A stretch of DNA of 31,500 bases from the IMG/VR virus record IMGVR_UViG_3300035661_000234, positions 1 through 31,500 of that record, one strand, 5' to 3'. Below are positions 15,169 to 23,425 of this stretch, in pieces. A model generated the notes under the pieces. That model was not told the origin of the DNA, did not search any database, and worked only from the letters and a program-made list of their open reading frames with translations. Origin of the DNA: a virus. Every line of letters begins with the position of its first letter. Positions within the stretch are counted from its first letter, which is position 1. The translations under genes were made by a program, and so were the position numbers.

Positions 15169-15933
15169 TTACTTTTTAATCAATTCAACTAATGCTTTCA
15201 TTACTGCTTGTACATCTTTTTCGCAATACTCTATCACGTCCTTTATTGTTATTTTGCCTTCATCTAATAATGTGTTCATTTCATAATTCTGAAACTTGTC
15301 TTTTGGTGATGTGATTCCTAATGCCATACACACCTGGTCAAGACTTACTGCCTCCCAACCTAAAGATTTCCAATCCTCCATCAAATCCAAAAAGTTTACT
15401 TCCCATGGTTTTTTACCTCTCACCTGAAAATGTTTAGGAATTGCAAGCCTTTGAATCAAACATCTTTTAATAATGTATGGAATGTCAAATCCTTTGATAT
15501 TGTACCCACCTGGTACCATGGTAGTTTTATCGCTTAACCAATATGACAACTCTTTCAATAGTTGAGTTTCTCCTGCCGCATCTTGTGTATCATTTGAAAT
15601 GGTTGCAATAGTTCTATCCAAGTTCTCAGTAAAGACTCCAACTGAGATACAAAGAATTTGTGAGAACTCAGCATATAGTGGAGCGTATTTGATAAATATT
15701 TCTTCAGGATAGAAACAAGATTCTTTATCTTTTAACTTGAACCCAGTAAAATATTCTCCTGACTCGGCAGCCTTTCTTTTTAAAATTTCTTCTGTCTCTC
15801 TATCAACCGAACGTTTGTAATATTTTTTATTCCACAATTCTTTTTCTGCTGTGGTTAATTGGGCATACTTACATTTTGGGCAGGTTTCAATATCAAAAAT
15901 AATTGAATTGATGAGTTCTTGTTTGCTATACAT
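15169..15933 (-). CDS. DnaQ-like 3'-5' exonuclease (DNA polymerase B-type exonuclease domain)
   Basis: A 254-residue exonuclease. Exo I is FDIET (Asp14, Glu16) at residues 13-17, Exo II is the YNIKGFDIPYI segment with Asp150, and Exo III is YCEKD (Tyr236, Asp240). That is the DEDDy pattern, and the spacing fits the stand-alone 'predicted 3'-5' exonuclease related to PolB' group (PF10108-like). A Cys-x2-Cys pair at 18-21 follows Exo I directly. It could proofread for the DnaE-type polymerase or act in repair (inference). The start is ATG 15933; a shared 15-bp motif and a TAnnTTTA box lie just upstream (15944-15962). Confidence 0.9.
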   Translation of the reverse strand: MYSKQELINSIIFDIETCPKCKYAQLTTAEKELWNKKYYKRSVDRETEEILKRKAAESGEYFTGFKLKDKESCFYPEEIFIKYAPLYAEFSQILCISVGVFTENLDRTIATISNDTQDAAGETQLLKELSYWLSDKTTMVPGGYNIKGFDIPYIIKRCLIQRLAIPKHFQVRGKKPWEVNFLDLMEDWKSLGWEAVSLDQVCMALGITSPKDKFQNYEMNTLLDEGKITIKDVIEYCEKDVQAVMKALVELIKK

Positions 15934-15958
15934 TTAAAATAAAATTTAGGAATTAAAG

Positions 15959-17113
15959 TTATAATTCTTTTTGTGAAAGAAAAAATAAATTATTAGATGT
16001 ACCTACTTTTAGTTTATCAATTGTTCTAATCAAAGTAGAACTGATTAAATGGTGGTCTTGTTTACCTAAAAAGAAAACTGCTTTCAAATCTGGTTTCCAC
16101 ATACGGTAAGCATATAATTGAGTTTCTTCCATTTTCAAATCATCACCATTCCGTAAACTTCTTACCAGAGTTACACTACAACCTGTTTTTTCTTCTATAT
16201 TGTTAATATAGTCAGTTAATAGCATACCCTCAGGCAATACATCTATTTCATTATATAGGTGTTCTTTCACATATCCTATTGAGGTTACTTCTCTTTCCAA
16301 ACCTTTATCATCTACAAAATTAAATTTGAAAGTGTCATTTTTCTTCTCAGCATTTAACGCCCATAGTAAAATTATTTTATCAAAATGAGGTTCAGCTTGT
16401 GAACGGGTATCATCATGTCCAATATGATAGGGATTAAAACTACCAGCAAATAATCCTATTTTAGGTTTAAATGCTTTTACCCAATCTATTCTTTTCTTTA
16501 AGGTATCACATCTGTCTGTTAGTTTATTATTTTCTATAAGTTGTTTTTCTAGAAAATCTATTCTACCTGCCTTATATAATTCAACAGGATAACATTGATA
16601 CTCTTTAAAAATTTGATATTCTGTGTCGGCAAGATTTTCTTCGCTATAAAGGTCAGACATATCATAAGAACAAAAGGCATCACTTAATGGTAAAGTTGGA
16701 ATGTGTTTTTTTGTATCTAAAATCATTATTGAAACCTGTTCAACAATATTTTTTATTGTTTTATATGAGTCGTCAGTTTTTACAAACACATCACCGAAAA
16801 TTTCTTTGAAATACTCAACTGATGCTTCTTCATTGTTTGTTTTCCTTGGGTCATAGACAATATCGTGAAACCAAGTTGTGAATACTAATAATTCCACCTC
16901 GGCCTCAGTAAAACGATTATGTATAAAATAATCTCTATGGATTTTAGCAAGCAGTTTTGCTACGTGCACTTCATAGGTGTGAAAATATCTGTGTGGTTCA
17001 TAATACGGAGTTAAAACCTTTTCTTTAAAAGTCTTTGAACTAATTCCATATTTCGCAAAAAGATTATAACTATAATCTAAAAGGAACATATCATCTGCAA
17101 ATTTGTCTAACAT
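15959..17113 (-). CDS. Fusion of HD phosphohydrolase (COG4339-like) and phosphopantetheine/NMN adenylyltransferase-like domain
   Basis: A 384-residue two-domain enzyme. Residues about 30-200 are an HD domain of the COG4339 kind: EPHRYFHTYEVH at 39-50, WFHD with His83-Asp84, and NNEEAS at 93-98, a signature of that group. Residues about 215-384 are a nucleotidylyltransferase: GSFNPYHIGH at 224-233 is the (H/T)xGH ATP-binding motif, LVRSLRNGDD corresponds to the CoaD 'LVRGLR' region, and a late ISSTLIR matches the ISSS-type motif. The second half is closest to CoaD (phosphopantetheine adenylyltransferase) and related to NMN adenylyltransferases. The fusion implies synthesis and breakdown of one nucleotide by one protein. 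ATG at 17113 is preferred over TTG 17149, which would overlap the upstream stop. Confidence 0.85.
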   Translation of the reverse strand: MLDKFADDMFLLDYSYNLFAKYGISSKTFKEKVLTPYYEPHRYFHTYEVHVAKLLAKIHRDYFIHNRFTEAEVELLVFTTWFHDIVYDPRKTNNEEASVEYFKEIFGDVFVKTDDSYKTIKNIVEQVSIMILDTKKHIPTLPLSDAFCSYDMSDLYSEENLADTEYQIFKEYQCYPVELYKAGRIDFLEKQLIENNKLTDRCDTLKKRIDWVKAFKPKIGLFAGSFNPYHIGHDDTRSQAEPHFDKIILLWALNAEKKNDTFKFNFVDDKGLEREVTSIGYVKEHLYNEIDVLPEGMLLTDYINNIEEKTGCSVTLVRSLRNGDDLKMEETQLYAYRMWKPDLKAVFFLGKQDHHLISSTLIRTIDKLKVGTSNNLFFLSQKEL

Positions 17114-17117
17114 ATAA

Positions 17118-18263
17118 TTAAATTTTATAAATTTCTTTTCTAAATTCAAACAATATTGAATCTAATAATTCCACCGGAACTTCTTCTGGTAGTGGTGATA
17201 TTTTTACCAACTCATTTACTTCTTCTAGTTTTTTATCAGCAAAAGAAAGTAATTCATCAAAAGGAAATACACCGGCACGTATTTGTAATAACAATTCTCT
17301 GTTGGGCCTTCTAACAGTAATTTTACCATCACGTAATGCCTCACAACAAGTATCTAATAACCTATAACAATGCATCATGTTTTTACTATCGTATTGGGCA
17401 CCGTTTGCGAGATTATCCTGATATCTTACTTCGTTTCTGTTTTCAACCCACTCCCAATACTTGTTATAAAGTTTGATATAAGTCTGCCATCCTTCAAAAT
17501 TACAATAAAACATTACTTCAGGGCTTAAACCTTTTTCTACGGATGATAATACTATTTGAACATCATCTTTATCGACTATTCCTTTATAAAGTTTTTTATG
17601 TGGACCTGGAGCATTTGTATAATGTTGCAGCACATATTCTCTATCTATAAACAAGTGATAGCAGTTTTTCATATGTTCGATTGCAACAGCACCGCACATT
17701 TCTGGTTTAACGCCCGCGTATTTCAAATATTCTTTTAATGGTTTAGACCCTTGTTTATGAGTTACATAACAAAAATCTAATAGACCTCTCCTTTCCTTAT
17801 CCATTGGGTCCATTATCATTTTGTTCATACCCCTTGCCTTTTTAATTTGCCCAGCAGCATAAGAACCAAAAGAATCTGCAATTTGTCTTGATAATAAAAA
17901 CTCTCTTTTATCTTTCACTAATGTTTTGAACAATGGATGTTGATATAAAACCGTATCCTCGTCCTGCCATAAAATTTCTTGTAGATTAGGACTTTGTTTT
18001 TTTAACAAATCCAGATACCTACCAATTTCATATCCTTTATAATCTTTATCAATTTCAGTTTGAAGAGTATAGGTTTGATTAAGTAATTTATCTAATGGGT
18101 CATAATAGACAAAGACTTTATCGATATCGCTTGTTGGAAGATTTGTACCGTATGCTTGAGAACCAGTAATTGCCTCATATAATAGCATTCCATTATTTCT
18201 CAAATACTCATTATAAGCTATTGCATCTTCGCCTTTTATTATTCTTTGTGCCTCAGTTAACAT
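17118..18263 (-). CDS. RlaP-like nucleotidyltransferase (PF10127, RNA-repair associated)
   Basis: A 381-residue protein with a polymerase-beta-type nucleotidyltransferase start: GSQAYG at residues 34-39 and TSDID at 44-48 with metal-binding Asp46 and Asp48, then a helical remainder typical of the PF10127 (YcgL/RlaP) family. The name RlaP (RNA repair pathway DNA polymerase beta family) reflects recurrent association with RNA ligases in bacteria. Here it shares the window with an RNA ligase and KptA about 8 kb away. It might add nucleotides to damaged RNA ends. The ATG at 18263 follows a 185-bp region rich in palindromes that could control it. The gene ends five bases before the HD/adenylyltransferase gene begins. 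Confidence 0.85.
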   Translation of the reverse strand: MLTEAQRIIKGEDAIAYNEYLRNNGMLLYEAITGSQAYGTNLPTSDIDKVFVYYDPLDKLLNQTYTLQTEIDKDYKGYEIGRYLDLLKKQSPNLQEILWQDEDTVLYQHPLFKTLVKDKREFLLSRQIADSFGSYAAGQIKKARGMNKMIMDPMDKERRGLLDFCYVTHKQGSKPLKEYLKYAGVKPEMCGAVAIEHMKNCYHLFIDREYVLQHYTNAPGPHKKLYKGIVDKDDVQIVLSSVEKGLSPEVMFYCNFEGWQTYIKLYNKYWEWVENRNEVRYQDNLANGAQYDSKNMMHCYRLLDTCCEALRDGKITVRRPNRELLLQIRAGVFPFDELLSFADKKLEEVNELVKISPLPEEVPVELLDSILFEFRKEIYKI

Positions 18264-18326
18264 TAATTCTGCTTTAGAATTAAAATTAAGTAATAGTTAG
18301 TATAAACACTATTAGTAAACTTGACA

Positions 18327-18442
18327 ATAAAATACGAGTTTTATTAACTAGATTTTCTTTGCTATTTAACGCTGAAATACGCGTATTACGACGTTATATG
18401 GTATATGTGTTAACCAGGTGGGAAACAGCCGTAAAATACGGC
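18327..18442. promoter_or_regulatory. Cluster of palindromes sharing AAATACG, upstream of the RlaP-like gene
   Basis: Three elements lie within 115 bp: an imperfect repeat around 18327-18343 (ATAAAA-N6-TTTTAT with AAATACG inside), the perfect 12-bp palindrome AATACGCGTATT at 18376-18387, and the inverted repeat GCCGTA-AAA-TACGGC at 18428-18442. AAATACG occurs in all three. The density, in an otherwise CpG-poor genome, suggests operator sites for the gene starting at 18263. None has a U tract, so they are not terminators. Confidence 0.45.
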
Positions 18443-18448
18443 GTAAAA

Positions 18449-18550
18449 TCACGAATTAAACGTGTTTAAAGTGCAATAGGCAATGGTACCCAGCAATGCT
18501 ATAATAATTGCCCAGGCTACGATTTTCAATATTTTTTCAACTAATTTCAT
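18449..18550 (-). CDS. 33-residue single-span membrane peptide
   Basis: A small frame from ATG 18550 to TGA 18449. The product has a charged start (MKLVEK), one hydrophobic helix at about residues 8-26 (LKIVAWAIIIALLGTIAYC) and a short polar end. The composition, a positively charged cytoplasmic end and single span, is typical of real small membrane proteins rather than random frames. It starts 14 bases after a candidate structured RNA element and could be controlled by it. Confidence 0.5.
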   Translation of the reverse strand: MKLVEKILKIVAWAIIIALLGTIAYCTLNTFNS

Positions 18551-18564
18551 ATATAATATTCAAA

Positions 18565-18749
18565 GTTTAAAATGAAAGTTCTTTTGACAGGATTTCCACC
18601 TGTACGGTTCTATATTTAAATATTGGTAGTATCCAAACCGCCTTATTCCTAAGGGTGTCTATTCATTTAGCAAATTGTTATACAAAGCACCTTATCGATT
18701 CTCAAAATAAGGCTGAAATTTCCACCACAAAAGAACTCCATTTTCAAAC
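18565..18749 (-). ncRNA. Candidate structured RNA or 5' leader, closed by a 22-position helix
   Basis: In the minus-strand RNA, bases complementary to 18728-18749 pair with those at 18565-18586 over 22 positions, with one 2x2 internal loop and three G-U pairs. The G-U pairs would be mismatches in a + strand RNA, so the minus strand is the likely product. Inside are further stems: CCTTAT/ATAAGG (around 18692-18715), CCTTA/TAAGG closing a GGAA (GNRA) loop (around 18641-18654), CGGTT/AACCG (around 18605-18640), and ACAGG/CCTGT (18587-18603). It lies 16 bp past the ABC ATPase stop and 14 bases before the 33-residue ORF. It could be a 5' regulatory element, a processed operon tail or a free small RNA; I recognise no known class. 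Confidence 0.5.
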
Positions 18750-18765
18750 CAAAAAACGAATTTAA

Positions 18766-19566
18766 CTACGCCATGTAGTTTTTAACTTCTTTTAACGTCT
18801 CGATAAACTGAGGCGTATATTTGATATCCTTGTGATATGCTAAATCACGTTCAATCAAATCAATTTCTTTTACAATTGTAGCGCCAGGTTTTTCAGGTTC
18901 AACATTCATTACAAACACTGTATCTGAAATTGCAATACTATCTGCCAAATTGTGGGATACAATAACCAAAGTCTTTAATTCATCTGATAAAGAAACTTTT
19001 ACCAATGTGTCAACTACTTTGTCAATCATAAACACATCCAGACCTGAGAACGGCTCATCTAACAAAAGGAAATTTGTTCCTATCATTAATTGTTCTGCAA
19101 TAGATACCCTTTGTTTTTGTCCGCCTGATAACTGGCCTGGAAATTTATCTAAATGCTCCAAAAGATTAAATTCAGTTGCTATTTGATTGATTACATCCTT
19201 TCTGTCTTTCTCATGGATGTTAGGATTCTTTTTTGTTGCTTTGGTTAAAAGAGTTCTTACTGTTCTCCAATAATCAATATAGTAGTCTTGAAACACAACT
19301 CCCATATCTCCTACGTTTGAAACAGTTTGCTCGGCATTAACCAATATTTTACTACCAGCATCTGGTTGTAATAACCCGGCTAAAATATTAAACAATGTAC
19401 TTTTACCAATACCGGACTTCCCAATTAAAGATACAACCTGACCTTGAATAAAATCTGTACGTGTGATATCTCTTATTTTAAAATTGATATCCCTCAGTAT
19501 TTGCTTACCGCCTAATGTGATGTTTACATTTTGAACATCCAACAGCGTGTTTGTTTTTTGTATCAT
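18766..19566 (-). CDS. ABC transporter ATPase, nitrate/taurine (NitT/TauT) type
   Basis: A 266-residue ABC ATPase with all motifs: Walker A GKSGIGKS at 49-56, Q-loop VVFQD at 90-94, signature LSGGQ at 146-150, Walker B LLLDEP at 167-172 and H-loop His205. It would power the permease encoded next door (ATGA overlap at 19563-19566). The closest style is the SsuB/TauB/NitT group, which import small oxyanions or organic acids. The stop is TAG. Together with the permease and OmpA-fused binding protein it forms a complete importer, unusual in a phage. Confidence 0.93.
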   Translation of the reverse strand: MIQKTNTLLDVQNVNITLGGKQILRDINFKIRDITRTDFIQGQVVSLIGKSGIGKSTLFNILAGLLQPDAGSKILVNAEQTVSNVGDMGVVFQDYYIDYWRTVRTLLTKATKKNPNIHEKDRKDVINQIATEFNLLEHLDKFPGQLSGGQKQRVSIAEQLMIGTNFLLLDEPFSGLDVFMIDKVVDTLVKVSLSDELKTLVIVSHNLADSIAISDTVFVMNVEPEKPGATIVKEIDLIERDLAYHKDIKYTPQFIETLKEVKNYMA

Positions 19567-20405
19567 CTTTTACTTTTTTTCATGTACGGATATGCCATCC
19601 TTATTGTTCTCAATATATAATCACAAGTGATACCAAAACTTAAAATAATTAATGCCACTGCGAAAATTTCTGCTAACAATACATGGTGTTCGCTTTTTAT
19701 AATCATAGTACCCAAACCACCTGAACCAATTGCTTTAGCTTCAACCGCCGTAAGCATAGTCCAACCAAAGGCAAAATTCTGCCTGATAACCTCAAACAAT
19801 TGGTCTGACTTACCTACTACAATTACTTCCCATAATGTTTCCCATTTACCACGTTTATTTACATATGATTTATTTAACTCAGTACCTTTGTCAATCACAT
19901 CTGTTATAATAGCAACAAAGGAGGTTGTCAGATAAGGAACTAAACCAAAGAGCAGTAATATTGTTTTTAGACTTTCAACGGTATCGGTGGATGCTGTGAA
20001 AATAAATACAACGCAAGAGAATGGAAGATACCTACACTTAATAATAAAGTTTACAATTGGTTTGAATAATTGGATTGTCCAAAGACATGAAAATATAAGT
20101 GTAAGAGTTATGCCATATAAAAGGCTTGTACCTAAAAATCCTAATGTTGCTAATAGGTTATCGTAAAACTTTACGTCTTGCAAATAAGCAAAAATTTGTT
20201 CAACCACCTCAGATGGTTTTGGAAACAATGGGTTACGAAAGAATTCTAACCAGGCAAATAACAAAGCCAATTCAACTATAAAAATAAATGTTTTGGTCTT
20301 CTTATCTAATGTACCAAATGGATAGAAAAGATTTTTGAATAATGTTTTCCAACCCATAAACAAGCCCGGCAAATGCTGCTTTAAAAAATCTATTGGCTTC
20401 TTCAT
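19563..20405 (-). CDS. ABC transporter permease, SsuC/TauC-like
   Basis: A 280-residue integral membrane protein with about six hydrophobic helices, the first near residues 40-56. A segment near residues 212-236 (QNFAFGWTMLTAVEA followed by GSGGLG) corresponds to the cytoplasmic coupling loop of binding-protein-dependent permeases, where the usual EAA-G pattern is altered to VEAKAIGSGGLG. An N-terminal amphipathic extension of about 35 residues precedes the first helix. It lies downstream of the substrate-binding protein gene, separated by a terminator-like hairpin at 20418-20460. Confidence 0.88.
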   Translation of the reverse strand: MKKPIDFLKQHLPGLFMGWKTLFKNLFYPFGTLDKKTKTFIFIVELALLFAWLEFFRNPLFPKPSEVVEQIFAYLQDVKFYDNLLATLGFLGTSLLYGITLTLIFSCLWTIQLFKPIVNFIIKCRYLPFSCVVFIFTASTDTVESLKTILLLFGLVPYLTTSFVAIITDVIDKGTELNKSYVNKRGKWETLWEVIVVGKSDQLFEVIRQNFAFGWTMLTAVEAKAIGSGGLGTMIIKSEHHVLLAEIFAVALIILSFGITCDYILRTIRMAYPYMKKSKR

Positions 20406-20417
20406 ATAATTTGAAAT

Positions 20418-20460
20418 AAAAAGGTAGGGTCAAATAAATATTATCCAACCCTACCTTTAT
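20418..20460 (-). terminator. Terminator or attenuator between the binding-protein and permease genes
   Basis: A perfect 11-bp stem (AAAGGTAGGGT at 20420-20430, complement at 20448-20458) with a 17-base AT-rich loop. In the minus-strand RNA it is followed by a U-rich tract. It lies after the SBP-OmpA stop and before the permease ATG, so partial termination would give more binding protein than permease and ATPase. The long loop makes strong termination less certain. Confidence 0.65.
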
Positions 20461-20481
20461 TAAAATAATTGGGTTGTCAGA

Positions 20482-22269
20482 TTATCCTTTCAGAACCACC
20501 TGTACCCTTCTGTTTTCTTTTCTTGCCTCAGCACCATTCTGGTCTTTATTAGGATGTAATGGTTTAGTAGAACCAAACCCATCAACATCTTTAATCCTGT
20601 CTTCCGGAATGCCTTGGGCTTTTAAAAATGCCGCAACTGAATTAGCACGTTCTTTGCTCAATGGAATATTTTGTGAATCATTACCGGTATTGTCTGTATG
20701 TCCATAAAGGTTAACAGATAAACCATCACTTGTATTCAACTTAGAAGCCAATTGCAATAATGCCTGTTCCGATGCTTTTGATATTTGCGCTGAACCTGTT
20801 TCAAATTCAATACCATAAGAAGCATCACCTACAACTTCGCCTGTACCTTTTGAATAGTCAGTCTGTAATGCTGAACCGGTTAATAAACCTGCATTAGGAT
20901 TGTCTTTGATTTTTTCTAACGCATCACGTAAGATAGATTTATCAACAATCTCGGTATAGTTTGCAATAGTTTTATAATCCTCAGGATATAACTTTGCATG
21001 GATTTGGCTGAAGTTATTATAAATATCTTTGAAGATATCTCTTGTGTTATTCAATCCAAATATGTTCGCCATATCATTCAAATTGTAAACCATTGAACCA
21101 CCCAGGTGAGCATCATCAGATTTTACATCAACACCATCGTAATATTTAATCCAATATGCTTTTGTATTTTCTCCCCAAACTTTAGCACCCAATTCACAAG
21201 CATATTCTTTTGCTTCTTTATAGGTTCTGATTTGGTCTCCGGCCTTACCTAAAGCAATTGTCATATCAATCAACTTATCACGGTTGGCACTTACGAATTT
21301 TTTACTTCCGATTGTGATGTTAGGCATAATACTTTTGTATGTCAAAGTACTTGCGATAGTAGCACCACCACGTCCATTCTGTGCAGGGTCGTGTGCATTT
21401 ACATCTCCTGGTGTCCAGGTTGCAACCAAGTCATATCCAATCAATGTATCTTTACCTGTGGTCTTACCATTTACAACGATGTGTCTTTTTTCCTTCAAGT
21501 TTTTATTGTAATCTTCAACGGCTGATAAATAAGTATTTGAATAACTTAAATTCAAAGCGTCTGGATAATACAATGTTGGGTCTCCATTGATAGGAATTTT
21601 ATTATCATTACAAACCTGAATGGCGATATCCAAATCACCATCTTCTTTCACACCGCGGGCAACCTTACCCCTTAATAATTGTTTGTTTTCTTTTATTTCT
21701 TTAGGCCCAATCAATTGGTCTTCACCGAATGATTTACCTGTGGTAAGAAACACTACCGGGCCCCATTCTGCACCCAGTTCTTTTGTTGCATTTTTAATTG
21801 CGTTCACATAGTTATCAATACCGGAACCCATATAGGTTACGAACATACCATCTTTACGTTTTCCTTCTTTGTAATCTTTCAGATATTTGATAAATGCATC
21901 ACGTGATTGGTTACAGTCATCTTGGCGTACGATTTTAACATTCAAACCTGCGTCTTCCATTAAGGATGCTCCTGTTGTTTGAATTCCACCGTTTGCGAAA
22001 ATAATACTGTTTTGTGATTGCCACATCATCATCTGCCATTCAATATCCAATCCTGGTTTGTTACTTACCTGGGTACTTGGGAATGGTAATTTTACTGCTG
22101 CGCTACCCTGTAAAGAAGCTGTCGGTTCATCTGGTAAAGTAACTTTTGCCAATGTTTGTGCTTCACCTACTGTTCGTGGTCTCGAATTAAATTTCCAAAG
22201 ACCGAATACTGCTGCGGCGATTAATATCCCATAAAGGAGTTTTTTACCGCCTGGTTTAATTTGTGCCAT
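20482..22269 (-). CDS. ABC substrate-binding protein fused to an OmpA peptidoglycan-binding domain
   Basis: A 595-residue protein. Residues 10-28 form one membrane helix without a clear cleavage site. Residues about 75-440 resemble a NitT/TauT- or phosphate-type periplasmic binding fold. Residues 485-595 are a complete OmpA-like domain: FETGSAQ, GHTDN with peptidoglycan-binding Asp526, LSKERA with Arg541, and the NRRVQV end. The protein would thus be anchored in the inner membrane and held to the cell wall while delivering ligand to the permease. Bacterial proteins with this domain pair are annotated as phosphate ABC binding/OmpA family proteins; whether the ligand here is phosphate is unknown. 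It is the fifth gene of a leftward run beginning near 25.2 kb. Confidence 0.88.
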   Translation of the reverse strand: MAQIKPGGKKLLYGILIAAAVFGLWKFNSRPRTVGEAQTLAKVTLPDEPTASLQGSAAVKLPFPSTQVSNKPGLDIEWQMMMWQSQNSIIFANGGIQTTGASLMEDAGLNVKIVRQDDCNQSRDAFIKYLKDYKEGKRKDGMFVTYMGSGIDNYVNAIKNATKELGAEWGPVVFLTTGKSFGEDQLIGPKEIKENKQLLRGKVARGVKEDGDLDIAIQVCNDNKIPINGDPTLYYPDALNLSYSNTYLSAVEDYNKNLKEKRHIVVNGKTTGKDTLIGYDLVATWTPGDVNAHDPAQNGRGGATIASTLTYKSIMPNITIGSKKFVSANRDKLIDMTIALGKAGDQIRTYKEAKEYACELGAKVWGENTKAYWIKYYDGVDVKSDDAHLGGSMVYNLNDMANIFGLNNTRDIFKDIYNNFSQIHAKLYPEDYKTIANYTEIVDKSILRDALEKIKDNPNAGLLTGSALQTDYSKGTGEVVGDASYGIEFETGSAQISKASEQALLQLASKLNTSDGLSVNLYGHTDNTGNDSQNIPLSKERANSVAAFLKAQGIPEDRIKDVDGFGSTKPLHPNKDQNGAEARKENRRVQVVLKG

Positions 22270-22323
22270 GTTTTTGTTTTTTTGTTTTTTGTTAATGTTT
22301 GAAAAAATTGTAAATCGTTTATG

Positions 22324-23394
22324 TTATTCGAACAAATTAGATTTGCTAGTAACCGGTAATGCTATTGGTTGCTGAATCCGCATTGATGGCGATGCAGTTA
22401 AAGCATCAGGCAAACTTCCTTTGTTGTCTGTCTCATATTGAGCTTTAAAGCTGGTCAAATATTCTGAGGCAGATTTATCGTAAGAAGCTTCTTTCAGATT
22501 GATTGACGTCGTGAAATCTTTACTCCTTCTCAACACCTGTTTGAATTGGGCAGTATCTTTGGCCATATTATTGCGCATAACCAATAATGCTTGGTCTGCC
22601 ATATATGCTTTTTCGCCCTGTCCAGAAAGTATTTTGAAAAACCTTTGAGCTGCACTGTTCGCTTTGTTCAAGGATTTCCATTTCAGAATTTCCAAATGCG
22701 CCATCTTATCGTTTCCAATCGCCTGGTATTTAGCATACTTTGCTAATTGGTTTAAATTAATACGGGCATTCACAATATCGTTGTAGGTTGGAGTTAATTG
22801 GTTGTTCCAATCAACCAATACTTCCCTTTCGCGAGTGTTATTTGAAATAGTAAATGCAACATCATCAGGCACCAATTGTCTTCTGGCCAAATCTGCAGGA
22901 GTTAATCTTTTCAGATTTTCTGTAGCAGTATCCAGTTCGTGAATTTTACGTGTGTTAGTATCCAGGTCCTGTTTGATTTCTTCTTCTTTTGTTGTTACAT
23001 CGTCAACGTCTGCTTCCATTTTCTTTACATCGTCATACTTTTCCTGTACACCTGCTAACACTAATGCTTCTGGGTCCCAGTTGGCAACTAAACCAATTGT
23101 GTTGTTCATTAGAATATCCCATAAACCCGTAACAGCGAACCTTAACTTTTTGCTCGTTACGCAGGCAAAAAGAAATAGTCCTGTTGCTGCTAATCCTGCC
23201 ATCGCAACTGTTGCTTTAGTAAGACCCCAGAATAATTCCGCTGAATTGTTTAATGCCTCAGTAACTGCTGGTGCTACATAATAGGCAGCGATACCTAATA
23301 ATGCCAATCCCAGCAATACCTTTACTTTACCCCCAGGTCGGTTCCATAAACCTCCGACTTCTGCTTGGGCTGATGAGAAACTTAAATTGTCCAT
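22324..23394 (-). CDS. Membrane protein with two spans and a long coiled-coil region
   Basis: A 356-residue protein with two hydrophobic helices near residues 24-44 and 57-77, then about 230 residues of charged helix with heptad-like patterning (about 118-330) and a Ser/Pro-rich tail. The layout recalls envelope-stress coiled-coil proteins such as PspA, but I see no PspA signature, so that is only an analogy. It is immediately upstream of the OmpA-fused binding protein in the same transcript and likely acts with it at the inner membrane. Confidence 0.6.
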   Translation of the reverse strand: MDNLSFSSAQAEVGGLWNRPGGKVKVLLGLALLGIAAYYVAPAVTEALNNSAELFWGLTKATVAMAGLAATGLFLFACVTSKKLRFAVTGLWDILMNNTIGLVANWDPEALVLAGVQEKYDDVKKMEADVDDVTTKEEEIKQDLDTNTRKIHELDTATENLKRLTPADLARRQLVPDDVAFTISNNTREREVLVDWNNQLTPTYNDIVNARINLNQLAKYAKYQAIGNDKMAHLEILKWKSLNKANSAAQRFFKILSGQGEKAYMADQALLVMRNNMAKDTAQFKQVLRRSKDFTTSINLKEASYDKSASEYLTSFKAQYETDNKGSLPDALTASPSMRIQQPIALPVTSKSNLFE

Positions 23395-23425
23395 TGTCCA
23401 TTGTTTTTTGATTTGAAAATAAATT

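Noticed and set aside
18692-18765. Terminator for the ABC ATPase gene
   Set aside because: The CCTTAT/ATAAGG stem has no U tract after it and fits better inside the larger folded RNA.
18264-18765. tRNA gene in the intergenic gap
   Set aside because: No cloverleaf with acceptor stem and a GGTTCGA-type T-loop could be found on either strand; the pairing seen is a different multi-stem layout.
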